Positions 1 through 7,068 of a stretch of 64,000 nucleotides of DNA are shown here, piece after piece. The translations under genes were made by a program, and so were the position numbers. Positions within the stretch are counted from its first letter, which is position 1. Each line of letters opens with the position of its first letter. This stretch comes from Eubacteriales bacterium (GTDB lineage: Bacteria > Bacillota > Clostridia > Oscillospirales > Butyricicoccaceae). The stretch is taken from positions 1 through 64,000 of the forward strand of contig JAUNGQ010000002.1 of assembly GCA_030524285.1 (NCBI GenBank). Direction: 5' to 3'. The notes below the pieces were generated by a model that had not been told where the DNA came from, did no database searches, and worked only from the letters and a program-made list of their open reading frames with translations.

Positions 1-376
1 AACATGGAAATGCTAATTTGAAACAGGCTTCTAATTTGCGTGGATTATACTAGGTTACAATACTATTTTTATTGTAGCAAACCTTGGCGAAAAGAAAAAT
101 AGTAACAAAGCACAATGTTATGCTAAGATTGTGTTTGCATTTTGAAATACGGAAAAGACATAGCGTGCGCTCAGACGGAAGTGTGTGAAAGGCTCCCTCA
201 GAGGAGGGAGCTGTCAGCGAAGCTGACGGAGGGAGTTTGATCGCATTTGTCTTCTGCTCAACGGTTGCAGTTGATATGACAGATTTACTGTATATTTACA
301 AATTTACGACAGGAATATAGTATACTGTAACTATACACAAATTGGTACATCTAAATATTAGCAAGGGGGTGGGATT
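1..376. other. Intergenic region with a half copy of the palindromic repeat
   Basis: No convincing gene is seen here. The main content is the left half of the window's palindromic repeat at about 188-288. Downstream a TATACT box (321-326) lies before the GTG-start gene at 377, but no good -35 is found at the usual distance, so promoter assignment is weak. Confidence 0.5.
188..288. repeat. Half copy of GGCTCCCTC palindromic repeat
   Basis: It starts with the hairpin GGCTCCCTC...GAGGGAGC, followed by a second small palindrome and then the same inner stretch (GCATTTGTC..., GTTGCAGTTGATATGACAG) found in the 185-bp tandem units at 9676-10230. The right half of the element is missing. Confidence 0.8.
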
Positions 377-799
377 GTGAATCCGATGGTCATACCTGTC
401 ATTATTGCGGTAGTGATAGTACAGGTTCTATTATCACAGAAGGCAAACAGATATTGGGTATTTTTGCTGCCGGCTCTTTCGTTTGTTGCATCCATTTTAT
501 TGTGCATCGTATTTGCTTTGTTTGGAAGCGTCACGTGGCAATGTACGATGATAACCACAGATGGAAAAGAGTATGTCTTTGAAACCGAAGCGGAAGCAGA
601 AGCCTTCCGACAAACGTTGGATGAAGACGATATTGTGTCGGAAACAGTTATCCAGCCGGCGAGGGAAGGCTCTGATATGCAGTCATATGTTATTTATATT
701 CTGCGCCTGTTTTTCAGTACCAATGTTGTAACGATCATATTGTTGTTGATTTACTGGAGACAGAGGAAGCATTTAGAAAAAGGCCGCCAGCATATATAG
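377..799 (+). CDS. Small membrane protein of unknown function
   Basis: This 140-residue protein is not recognised. Residues about 2-20 and 27-52 are hydrophobic and look like two membrane segments. A soluble, acidic middle part follows (about 55-105, containing KEYVFETEAEAEAF), then a third hydrophobic segment (about 108-128) and a short basic tail. The start is GTG, chosen because a purine-rich AAGGGGGTG lies just upstream. It converges on the por operon with a shared terminator between them. The soluble loop may be extracytoplasmic; no function can be assigned. Confidence 0.6.
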   Translation: MNPMVIPVIIAVVIVQVLLSQKANRYWVFLLPALSFVASILLCIVFALFGSVTWQCTMITTDGKEYVFETEAEAEAFRQTLDEDDIVSETVIQPAREGSDMQSYVIYILRLFFSTNVVTIILLLIYWRQRKHLEKGRQHI

Positions 800-804
800 G
801 AAAG

Positions 805-840
805 GAAAAAGCTCCGCACCAGTCCGGTACGGAGCTTTGC
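805..840 (-). terminator. Terminator of the por operon (possibly bidirectional)
   Basis: AAAGCTCCG (808-816) pairs with CGGAGCTTT (830-838). Read on the minus strand the stem is followed by TTTTT, so it suits the end of the minus-strand por transcript. It lies between two convergent genes. Confidence 0.75.
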
Positions 841-871
841 TGTATCTGAAATAGGAGAGTTCAGTCGGCGC

Positions 872-1801
872 TTACTTGCACTTTGCCAGCAGCTTTTCCC
901 ACTGCTCGTCAACGTACTTCTGCGCTTCTTCAATCATCCATTCGTTACCCGGCTTGAAGCAGTGCTTGAAGCGGCCCTGCTTGACCATGAACTCTTCAAC
1001 CGGCAGTTTTTTGCTCGGCATGTAGGTCAGATGCCATTCGCCATCCACAACCTCATACATCGGCCATACACAGGTGTCAACCGCCAGACGGCAGATCTGC
1101 GCCAGATCCTGTGCCTGACAGCGCCAGCCGCGCGGGCACGGGCTGAGGACATTCAGGAATGCAGCGCCTTCGGTATAAATTGCCTTGTGTGCCTTCTCAT
1201 GCAGGTCACGGAAGTTGCCGAGGAAGGTGGTCTGTGCGGCATATGGGATGTTGTGCGCAGCCAGAATTTCCGTCAGGTTCTTCTTGTTCTGCTTCTTGCC
1301 ATAGGACGCCGTACCAACCGGTGTGGTGGTGGCATCCGCAAAGCGCGGAGTAGAGGAGGAACGCTGGATACCGGTATTCATATATGCTTCGTTGTCGTAG
1401 CAGACATAAACCATGTCGTGTCCGCGCTCCATCGCACCGGACAGGGACTGGAAGCCGATATCGTATGTACCGCCGTCGCCGCCGAAGGTGATAAACTTAA
1501 AGGTATCCTGAATCTTACCCTTTCTCTTCAGGACATTATATGCAGCCTCGACACCGCCGCAGGTAGCAGCAGCATTTTCAAATGCACAATGGATGTAGCT
1601 GTCCTTGTATGCAGTATACGGATACAGGAAGGAGGAAACCTCCAAACAGCCGGTTGCATTGGTAATAACAGCTTTGTCTTCCGGCTCCAGTGCACGCAGT
1701 ACGGCACGAACTGTGATACCGGCGCCGCAGCCTGCACACAGGCGATGACCGCCGACAAAGCGTTCTTCTTTCGATAACTGTTCTTTCAAACTATATGCCA
1801 T
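872..1801 (-). CDS. porB: 2-oxoacid:ferredoxin oxidoreductase, beta (TPP) subunit
   Basis: The 309-residue beta subunit of a four-subunit pyruvate/2-oxoacid:ferredoxin oxidoreductase binds thiamine diphosphate and takes part in oxidative decarboxylation of a 2-oxoacid to acyl-CoA with ferredoxin reduction. It has HRLCAGCGAG near the N-terminus, NATGCLEVSS, and FGGDGGTYDIG, which fits the TPP/Mg site of this family, plus conserved cysteines for the proximal cluster. It is last in the order gamma-delta-alpha-beta and separated from the alpha gene by 7 bases. The substrate is uncertain: pyruvate, 2-oxobutyrate or a branched-chain oxoacid. The T-box in front of the operon favours a link with isoleucine. 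Confidence 0.93.
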   Translation of the reverse strand: MAYSLKEQLSKEERFVGGHRLCAGCGAGITVRAVLRALEPEDKAVITNATGCLEVSSFLYPYTAYKDSYIHCAFENAAATCGGVEAAYNVLKRKGKIQDTFKFITFGGDGGTYDIGFQSLSGAMERGHDMVYVCYDNEAYMNTGIQRSSSTPRFADATTTPVGTASYGKKQNKKNLTEILAAHNIPYAAQTTFLGNFRDLHEKAHKAIYTEGAAFLNVLSPCPRGWRCQAQDLAQICRLAVDTCVWPMYEVVDGEWHLTYMPSKKLPVEEFMVKQGRFKHCFKPGNEWMIEEAQKYVDEQWEKLLAKCK

Positions 1802-1808
1802 GATTGTC

Positions 1809-2990
1809 TTACTCCCTCTGTCCGATGTGGCGGTAAACCTCGCCGGTCTTGCCGGTTTCTACGATTTCATCCAACTGGTCAAAAATATAGGTGCAATCTT
1901 CCACACGGAAGTCACGGCCACCCAGACCATAGACATAGTTGATTGCTTTCGGACGGTTTTCCAGATCATACAGTGCGCTGCGTGTTTCTGCAAACAGCGG
2001 GCCGCCGGCAGCAGAAAAGCTTTCTGCCTTATCCAGAATTGCAACCGCCTTGCAGCCGGACAGCGCTTCTGCAATTTCATCAAACGGGAACGGACGGAAG
2101 ACACGTACCTTCAGCATACCAACCTTGCGGCCCTGTGCACGCAGTGCGTCAACGGTAGCGCGTGCGGTGCCAGCGGAGGAACCGATCAGGACAACAGCAG
2201 TGTCGGCATCCTCCATCTTGTATGCTTCAAAGAAGCCATAGTAACGTCCGGTAGCATCACCGAATTTTTTGCCAACCTCGAGGATAACCTTCTTGGCACG
2301 CTTCATGGCCTCAGCCTGTGCCTTTTTTGCCTCCATGTAATACGGGGAAATACCATACGGGCCGACTGCCAGCGGATTTTCATGCTTGAGCAGATAGTTT
2401 TCCGGATTGTATTCACCGACAAATTCCCTGACCAGTGCATCCTCTTCCAGCTCAATGTTTTCAACAGCATGGGAGGTGATGAAGCCGTCCTGACAAGCCA
2501 TAATCGGCAGACGGACATCCGGATGCTCACTGATCGGCATACACTGGATGTAATTGTCGTAGGCTTCCTGGTTGTTTTCCGCAAACAGCTGAATCCAGCC
2601 TGCATCACGTGCGCCCATTGCATCGGAGTGGTCATTGTTGATATTGATCGGGCCGGTCAGCGCGCGGGTTACCAGTGCCAGTGTAATCGGCAGACGGGAG
2701 GAGGATGCAACATACAGCAGCTCCCACATCAGAGCCAGACCGCAGGAAGAGGTAGCCGTGATGGCACGTGCGCCGGCAGCCGCAGCACCGATACAGGTAG
2801 ACATAGAAGAATGCTCGGATTCTACTGTAACAAACTCGGTATCAACCTCGCCATTTGCAACGTACTGTGCAAAATACTGCGGGATTTCGGTGGACGGGGT
2901 GATCGGGAAAGCACCCATAACATCCGGGTTAATCTGTTTCATTGCATAGGCAACCGCTTCGTTGCCGGACAGTCTTTCACGAATTGACAT
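1809..2990 (-). CDS. porA: 2-oxoacid:ferredoxin oxidoreductase, alpha subunit
   Basis: This 393-residue alpha subunit has the pyrimidine-binding domain (GAFPITPSTEIPQYF at about 26-40, VESEHSS at about 56) and the C-terminal transketolase-like domain (GRKVGMLKVRVFRPFP). Length and motifs are as expected for the PorA family of four-subunit enzymes. It lies 3 bases after porD. Together with beta it forms the active site where the 2-oxoacid is decarboxylated and coenzyme A is acylated. Members of this family act in both directions in anaerobes, so reductive carboxylation of an acyl-CoA is possible. Confidence 0.93.
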   Translation of the reverse strand: MSIRERLSGNEAVAYAMKQINPDVMGAFPITPSTEIPQYFAQYVANGEVDTEFVTVESEHSSMSTCIGAAAAGARAITATSSCGLALMWELLYVASSSRLPITLALVTRALTGPININNDHSDAMGARDAGWIQLFAENNQEAYDNYIQCMPISEHPDVRLPIMACQDGFITSHAVENIELEEDALVREFVGEYNPENYLLKHENPLAVGPYGISPYYMEAKKAQAEAMKRAKKVILEVGKKFGDATGRYYGFFEAYKMEDADTAVVLIGSSAGTARATVDALRAQGRKVGMLKVRVFRPFPFDEIAEALSGCKAVAILDKAESFSAAGGPLFAETRSALYDLENRPKAINYVYGLGGRDFRVEDCTYIFDQLDEIVETGKTGEVYRHIGQRE

Positions 2991-2993
2991 GGG

Positions 2994-3296
2994 TTACTTT
3001 TCCTCCTTTCCAAAGGAAATGGCTTTGAACGGACATACCTTATAGCAGATACCGCAGCCCTTACAGTGGTCAAAATCAAAATCCAGACGCTTACCCTTTA
3101 CAACCGGAATGGAAGAATCCGGGCAGTACGGTGCGCACAGCAGACACTGCTTGCACTTTTCCGGCTCCCACTTCGGCGCCATGGTGCGCCATTCGCCGGT
3201 GATGGTCATCTCAGCCGTACCCGGCTCATAAATCTCACAGCCCGGTGTCAGCTCCTGCCACTTGGACTGCTCATTGATATCCTTTGCGTGAATCAT
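2994..3296 (-). CDS. porD: 2-oxoacid:ferredoxin oxidoreductase, delta (ferredoxin) subunit
   Basis: The 100-residue polyferredoxin subunit shows two cysteine runs typical of two 4Fe-4S clusters: CKQCLLCAPYCPDSS and CKGCGICYKVCPFKA. It passes electrons from the alpha/beta active site to ferredoxin. Its start overlaps the end of the gamma gene by 4 bases, which indicates translational coupling. Confidence 0.93.
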   Translation of the reverse strand: MIHAKDINEQSKWQELTPGCEIYEPGTAEMTITGEWRTMAPKWEPEKCKQCLLCAPYCPDSSIPVVKGKRLDFDFDHCKGCGICYKVCPFKAISFGKEEK

Positions 3297-3871
3297 CCTT
3301 CCTGCACCTCCTGCATGGACTTAGTCAGCACGGTCATGTTGCCAGCGACAACCTGCGGCTTTGTTGCGAATTTGTGCTTGAATGATGCTTCCATATTGGA
3401 AACAAACTGCTCCGGATCGACGACACCGGAAACCTTAACGGTAGCAGCGAGCATCGGGGTATTCGGGAAATTCTTGCCCAGAATCTCTTCGGAAATGCGG
3501 CGTGCATCGATCGTGCACACACGTCCGGAATATTCGCCCAGCTCCTCACGGACCTCAGCCGGAGTCTTTGCGGTATTGACGATGATCGCGCCATCCGGTT
3601 TCAGACCCTGGAGGACGTCAACCGTCTCAATCAGACTTTCGTCAACGACAACAACATAGTCCGGATCATAAATATTGGAATGTACGGTGCAGCGGGTATC
3701 ACTGATACGGTTGTAGGCAGTGATCGGCGCACCCATGCGCTCCGGGCCGTACTCCGGGAAGCCCTGTACATATTTACCGGAGCTGAAAGCTGCATCAGCC
3801 AGCAGGAGGCAGGCCGTTTTGGCGCCCTGACCACCGCGGCCATGCCAGCGGATTTCAACGATATTTTCCAT
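3293..3871 (-). CDS. porG: 2-oxoacid:ferredoxin oxidoreductase, gamma subunit
   Basis: The protein (192 residues from the chosen start) begins MENIVEIRWHGRGGQGAK, the usual opening of gamma subunits, and contains GYPEYGPER-like (GFPEYGPERMGAP) and SLIETVDV motifs. An in-frame upstream ATG at 3943 would add 24 residues. I chose 3871 because a GGAGG site lies 8 bases before it and the family starts there. It is the first gene of the operon and follows the T-box leader. Confidence 0.92.
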   Translation of the reverse strand: MENIVEIRWHGRGGQGAKTACLLLADAAFSSGKYVQGFPEYGPERMGAPITAYNRISDTRCTVHSNIYDPDYVVVVDESLIETVDVLQGLKPDGAIIVNTAKTPAEVREELGEYSGRVCTIDARRISEEILGKNFPNTPMLAATVKVSGVVDPEQFVSNMEASFKHKFATKPQVVAGNMTVLTKSMQEVQEG

Positions 3872-3929
3872 GAAAAACTCCTCCATCCATTTTTTCGCCC
3901 AAAATGTTCCATTCCGCGAAAAAACATAT

Positions 3930-3961
3930 AAAAAAGCTCCCATCCGTAAAAGGACGAGAGC
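3930..3961 (-). terminator. T-box attenuator terminator
   Basis: The stem GCTC.CGTCC/GGATGGGAGC (3936-3961) is followed by TTTTTT on the minus strand. The 5' arm overlaps the bases that pair with the T-box sequence, so the two structures exclude each other. Confidence 0.85.
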
Positions 3962-4189
3962 AAAAATTTGCTTCGTTATACCACCTGTTACTGCATACTG
4001 ACATATGCGCTTCCGTTAACGGGGAAAACCGGCATGACCTACTTGACGCTGCGTTCGGCCTGCGACTCAGGAGTGATATTCAGCATGTATGTAATACTGC
4101 CGGACTTACACTGTCTCCGGCTCGCTGTGAGGTTCCACACAAACCTACTGTCTCCGTCGCTGTCTTTTCAACGGGATGTTTTCTTGTCT
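3930..4189 (-). promoter_or_regulatory. T-box riboswitch leader, probable isoleucine specifier
   Basis: On the minus strand the leader has the stem I distal motif AGCGAGCCGG...CCGG (around 4122-4098), a stem I base GCGAC/GTCGC, an AGTA motif, and a specifier loop GAATATCA followed by CTCC (about 4083-4071). Counting back from the 3' helix, the specifier reads AUC followed by A, i.e. isoleucine. UAU (Tyr) is possible in another register. The T-box sequence AGGTGGTATAACGA (about 3987-3973) pairs with TCGTCCT of the terminator stem as an antiterminator should. The terminator is at 3930-3961. Uncharged tRNA would therefore switch porGDAB on. Confidence 0.88.
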
Positions 4190-4195
4190 TTATCC

Positions 4196-4224
4196 AGTAT
4201 AAGCATATTGGACGCGAATTGCAA
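4196..4224 (-). promoter_or_regulatory. Promoter of the T-box/porGDAB transcript
   Basis: On the minus strand TTGCAA (4224-4219) is followed after 17 bases by TATACT (4201-4196), placing the start of the leader at about 4189. Confidence 0.75.
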
Positions 4225-4330
4225 TGGATAATGTGCACAAAAAGGAGTATGAAATTATGGGTAACTTATGCGAATGTTGTTTGCGCCCCGAAATCTGGGA
4301 AATTTTTTGTTAAAATACAGGTTTTATCCG

Positions 4331-4357
4331 TTGACACGGCTGAAAATCTGTTACAAT
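4331..4357 (+). promoter_or_regulatory. Putative promoter for the AI-2E family gene
   Basis: A perfect TTGACA (4331-4336) is followed by TACAAT (4352-4357), but with only 15 bases between them. A TATAAT a little downstream is an alternative -10. It diverges from the T-box promoter. Confidence 0.45.
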
Positions 4358-4442
4358 ATTAATATATAATTTTAGGCTTTCCTCTCCATGGGAAAGCTGC
4401 GTCGTGATTCCGTAGTATTCCAACAGAAGGGAGTTCTTTCCC

Positions 4443-5807
4443 GTGAAAGAAAGCGTGAAAAAATATTTCGGCTGGGGGGCAACCATTGTCATTACCGGTG
4501 CAGTAACCCTGCTGATCTTTTTTTGTATTTATAAATTCGGCGCACTGATAGCCGGGGTAAAAAAGCTGGCCGGCATTCTGATGCCGGTCATTGTAGGCAT
4601 TGTCATTGCCTATGTCCTGTCGCCGCTGTATAACTGGCTGCGGCACAGAATACTCCGCCTGCTGCATAAGACCTTCCGCTGGCACAGCCGCAAGGCAGTC
4701 CGCTGTGCCAGTGTGCTTGCGATGATCGTAACCTTTGCCGGCGCGGGCGCCCTGCTGTGTGGTCTGCTGGCGCTGATTATCCCGCAGATTGTCATGAGCA
4801 TTACCAGCTTTGCAACGACGTTGCCGAGCAATATGATGCATTTGTCGCAAAGCCTGCAAAAGCTGCTGGCGAACAACCCGGAGCTGGAGCAAAACGCCAT
4901 GTCGTTGTATGCGCAGGGCGTTGGCTTTGTAGAGGAATGGATCCAGGATTCTCTCACGCCGTCTATGCAGGATGCCATGGGATATATTTCCGTGGGTGTG
5001 ATGAGTACAGTAACGTTTTTTAAGAATTTCCTGATCGGGATAATTGTTGCCGTTTACCTGCTGGCAGGCAAGGAGCGTTTTCTGCGCCAGATGACTCGCT
5101 GCATCTATGCGCTGTTTGATGTGCACTGGGGCAACATTATTATGGATTATGCACGCTATACCAATCAGGTATTTACCGGCTTCATCTCTGGCAAACTGTT
5201 GGATTCTTTTATTATCTTTATCATTTCTGTTGTCGGGCTGAATATTATGAATATGCCGTATGCCATGCTGGTCAGTGTGATCATCGGCGTTACCAATATT
5301 ATTCCGTTTTTTGGCCCGTTTATCGGCGCAATCCCGTCCTTTATCATCATCCTGATCAATTCTCCGGTTCAGTCGCTGTATTTCCTGATCTTTGTTCTGG
5401 CTTTGCAGCAGTTTGACGGCAATATTCTTGGACCGAAGATTCTGGGCAATTCCACCGGACTGCCGAGCTTTTGGGTATTGTTTGCAATCCTGCTGTTTGG
5501 CGGCTTATTCGGCTTTGCCGGCATGCTGGTTGGCGTACCGGTATTCGCTGTGTTGACGCATATCTTTGAGGACGTAATCCATCGCAGGCTGCACAACCGG
5601 AAGCTGCCGACAGAAGCAGGAGATTATGCATGGCTTGACCATATTGACGATGATGGCAAACCGGTGCGCCGACGTCCAAAGCAGCCGGAGGAAGAGCAGA
5701 ATAAGCAGGAGGCTGCGGCGGAGGAAGAGCAGAAGGAGCAAACAGAGCAGGAGGCTGCAGTTGCGGCAGCATCGAAAACCGATACGGAACAGGAAGACGG
5801 TGAATAG
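4443..5807 (+). CDS. AI-2E family permease-like membrane protein
   Basis: This 454-residue protein has about eight hydrophobic segments and the C-terminal core typical of the AI-2E transporter/PerM family (VTNIIPFFGPFIGAIPS, LQQFDGNILGPKILGNSTGLPSFWVL). Members are broad-family exporters; the substrate cannot be told from sequence. The start is GTG with GAAGGGAG about 10 bases before it. The last ~70 residues are a charged, Glu/Gln-rich cytoplasmic tail that most relatives lack. The stop overlaps the AGGAGG of the next gene, so the two are probably co-transcribed. Confidence 0.88.
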   Translation: MKESVKKYFGWGATIVITGAVTLLIFFCIYKFGALIAGVKKLAGILMPVIVGIVIAYVLSPLYNWLRHRILRLLHKTFRWHSRKAVRCASVLAMIVTFAGAGALLCGLLALIIPQIVMSITSFATTLPSNMMHLSQSLQKLLANNPELEQNAMSLYAQGVGFVEEWIQDSLTPSMQDAMGYISVGVMSTVTFFKNFLIGIIVAVYLLAGKERFLRQMTRCIYALFDVHWGNIIMDYARYTNQVFTGFISGKLLDSFIIFIISVVGLNIMNMPYAMLVSVIIGVTNIIPFFGPFIGAIPSFIIILINSPVQSLYFLIFVLALQQFDGNILGPKILGNSTGLPSFWVLFAILLFGGLFGFAGMLVGVPVFAVLTHIFEDVIHRRLHNRKLPTEAGDYAWLDHIDDDGKPVRRRPKQPEEEQNKQEAAAEEEQKEQTEQEAAVAAASKTDTEQEDGE

Positions 5808-5821
5808 GAGGCGTATCGGCG

Positions 5822-6919
5822 TTGACGATAGAACGAGATGCTGCGCTGGATAATCTCAAGGGCCTGCTGATTATCAGCGTAGTATATGTCCATTTCTATG
5901 ATATGCTTGGACAGAAGACAGCGCTGCTGTTTACCATCCGGACACTGGTGCTGGCGGTACAAATGCCGCTGTTCCTGTTTCTGTGTGGCTACTTTGGCAA
6001 AAACGCGGAAAAACGGCGGCGCGCCGCATGGGCAGATTATCTGATACCATTTGTCATCTTCAATACATTATATTATATGGTTCGTGTAGAACAGCAGCCA
6101 GAGCTGGAATATGGCCTGCTTCGGCCGCTCAATATGTACTGGTTTCTGCTGACGCTGCTGATTATCCGTGTGCTGATGCCGGAGCTGGTGCGCATCCGCT
6201 GGGCGCTGCCGCTGTCGATTGTACTTGCACTGCTGGCGGGCGGCGATACCTATTTCGGGCGGACGCTGTCCCTGTCGCGCACCGTGTGCTTTCTGCCGTT
6301 TTACCTGATGGGCTATTACTGCACGACGGAGCATATGCGACGCATACGGAAAATACCGATTCTGGCGGCGCTGACTGGCGCGGCGGCAGGCGCGTTGCTT
6401 TCCCTGTGGCTCACGGATACGCTGAAGGTAGATCAGGACGCAAGCCATCCGTTTCAATTGGTCAATTCCTATGTCAAGCAGGGATTGGATCCGTGGGAAG
6501 GTATGGCGTTTCGCATGGGGATTTATATTGCAGCGCCTCTGCTCGGCATTCTGCTGATCCGTCTGATTCCCTCAAAACGCTGTATCCTGACTGGTATCGG
6601 GCGTGGAAGCATGACGGTATATCTGCTGCATGCCTTTCCGATGCTGTGGGTTGTCGGGAACTGGGAAACTGTGTGCGGTGTCATCAATGGCCTGATTCCG
6701 GCATTTCAGGGCGTGGAGTATCCGGGGAGATTATGCTATGGCATACCACAGGTGATGATGCTTGTACTGTATTCCTTCGTTGTGTCATGGATTCTGAGCT
6801 GCAGGCCTGTCGTGCGGATATATGACTGTTTGATCGAGGAGGTGCAGCAGCTGTTGTTCCGGCCCGAAAAAACGGTGGAAAACGAAAAAAAAGTCGAATC
6901 TGTGCAGGAAATCAACTGA
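5822..6919 (+). CDS. Membrane acyltransferase (acyltransferase-3 / fucose 4-O-acetylase-like)
   Basis: This 365-residue integral membrane protein has about ten hydrophobic segments. It starts RDAALDNLKGLLIISVVYVH, the opening of acyltransferase-3 family O-acetyltransferases of the fucose acetylase group. Family members transfer acyl groups from the cytoplasm onto surface sugars or lipids. The target here is unknown. The start is TTG with AGGAGG 10 bases upstream, overlapping the stop of the preceding permease gene. A terminator hairpin covers its stop codon. Confidence 0.85.
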   Translation: MTIERDAALDNLKGLLIISVVYVHFYDMLGQKTALLFTIRTLVLAVQMPLFLFLCGYFGKNAEKRRRAAWADYLIPFVIFNTLYYMVRVEQQPELEYGLLRPLNMYWFLLTLLIIRVLMPELVRIRWALPLSIVLALLAGGDTYFGRTLSLSRTVCFLPFYLMGYYCTTEHMRRIRKIPILAALTGAAAGALLSLWLTDTLKVDQDASHPFQLVNSYVKQGLDPWEGMAFRMGIYIAAPLLGILLIRLIPSKRCILTGIGRGSMTVYLLHAFPMLWVVGNWETVCGVINGLIPAFQGVEYPGRLCYGIPQVMMLVLYSFVVSWILSCRPVVRIYDCLIEEVQQLLFRPEKTVENEKKVESVQEIN

Positions 6920-6936
6920 GATTTCCTGCATTTTTG
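6903..6936 (+). terminator. Terminator after the acyltransferase gene
   Basis: GCAGGAAAT pairs with ATTTCCTGC and is followed by ATTTTTG. The left arm lies inside the coding sequence and the stop codon is in the loop. Confidence 0.8.
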
Positions 6937-6968
6937 CTTAAAATAGATGAAATAGTGAAATGAAATGC

Positions 6969-6997
6969 TTGTCAGCGGCGCACGGGTTTGCTATAAT
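6969..6997 (+). promoter_or_regulatory. Promoter of the gdpP-like gene
   Basis: TTGTCA (6969-6974) is followed after 17 bases by a perfect TATAAT (6992-6997), about 70 bases before the TTG start of the next gene. Confidence 0.8.
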
Positions 6998-7068
6998 GCA
7001 TTATGTATTGGTGGCAGTGCGCCATCATGAGTTCCTGCTGAGCAGGGACGGAAAGGAGGCTGTGTGTC

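Noticed and set aside
1800..2987. Plus-strand frame opposite porA
   Set aside because: porA is unambiguous; the opposite frame has no domain or ribosome site.
3872..3943. Longer N-terminus of PorG
   Set aside because: The family start and a strong GGAGG support the ATG at 3871; the extra residues lie over the leader's 3' part.
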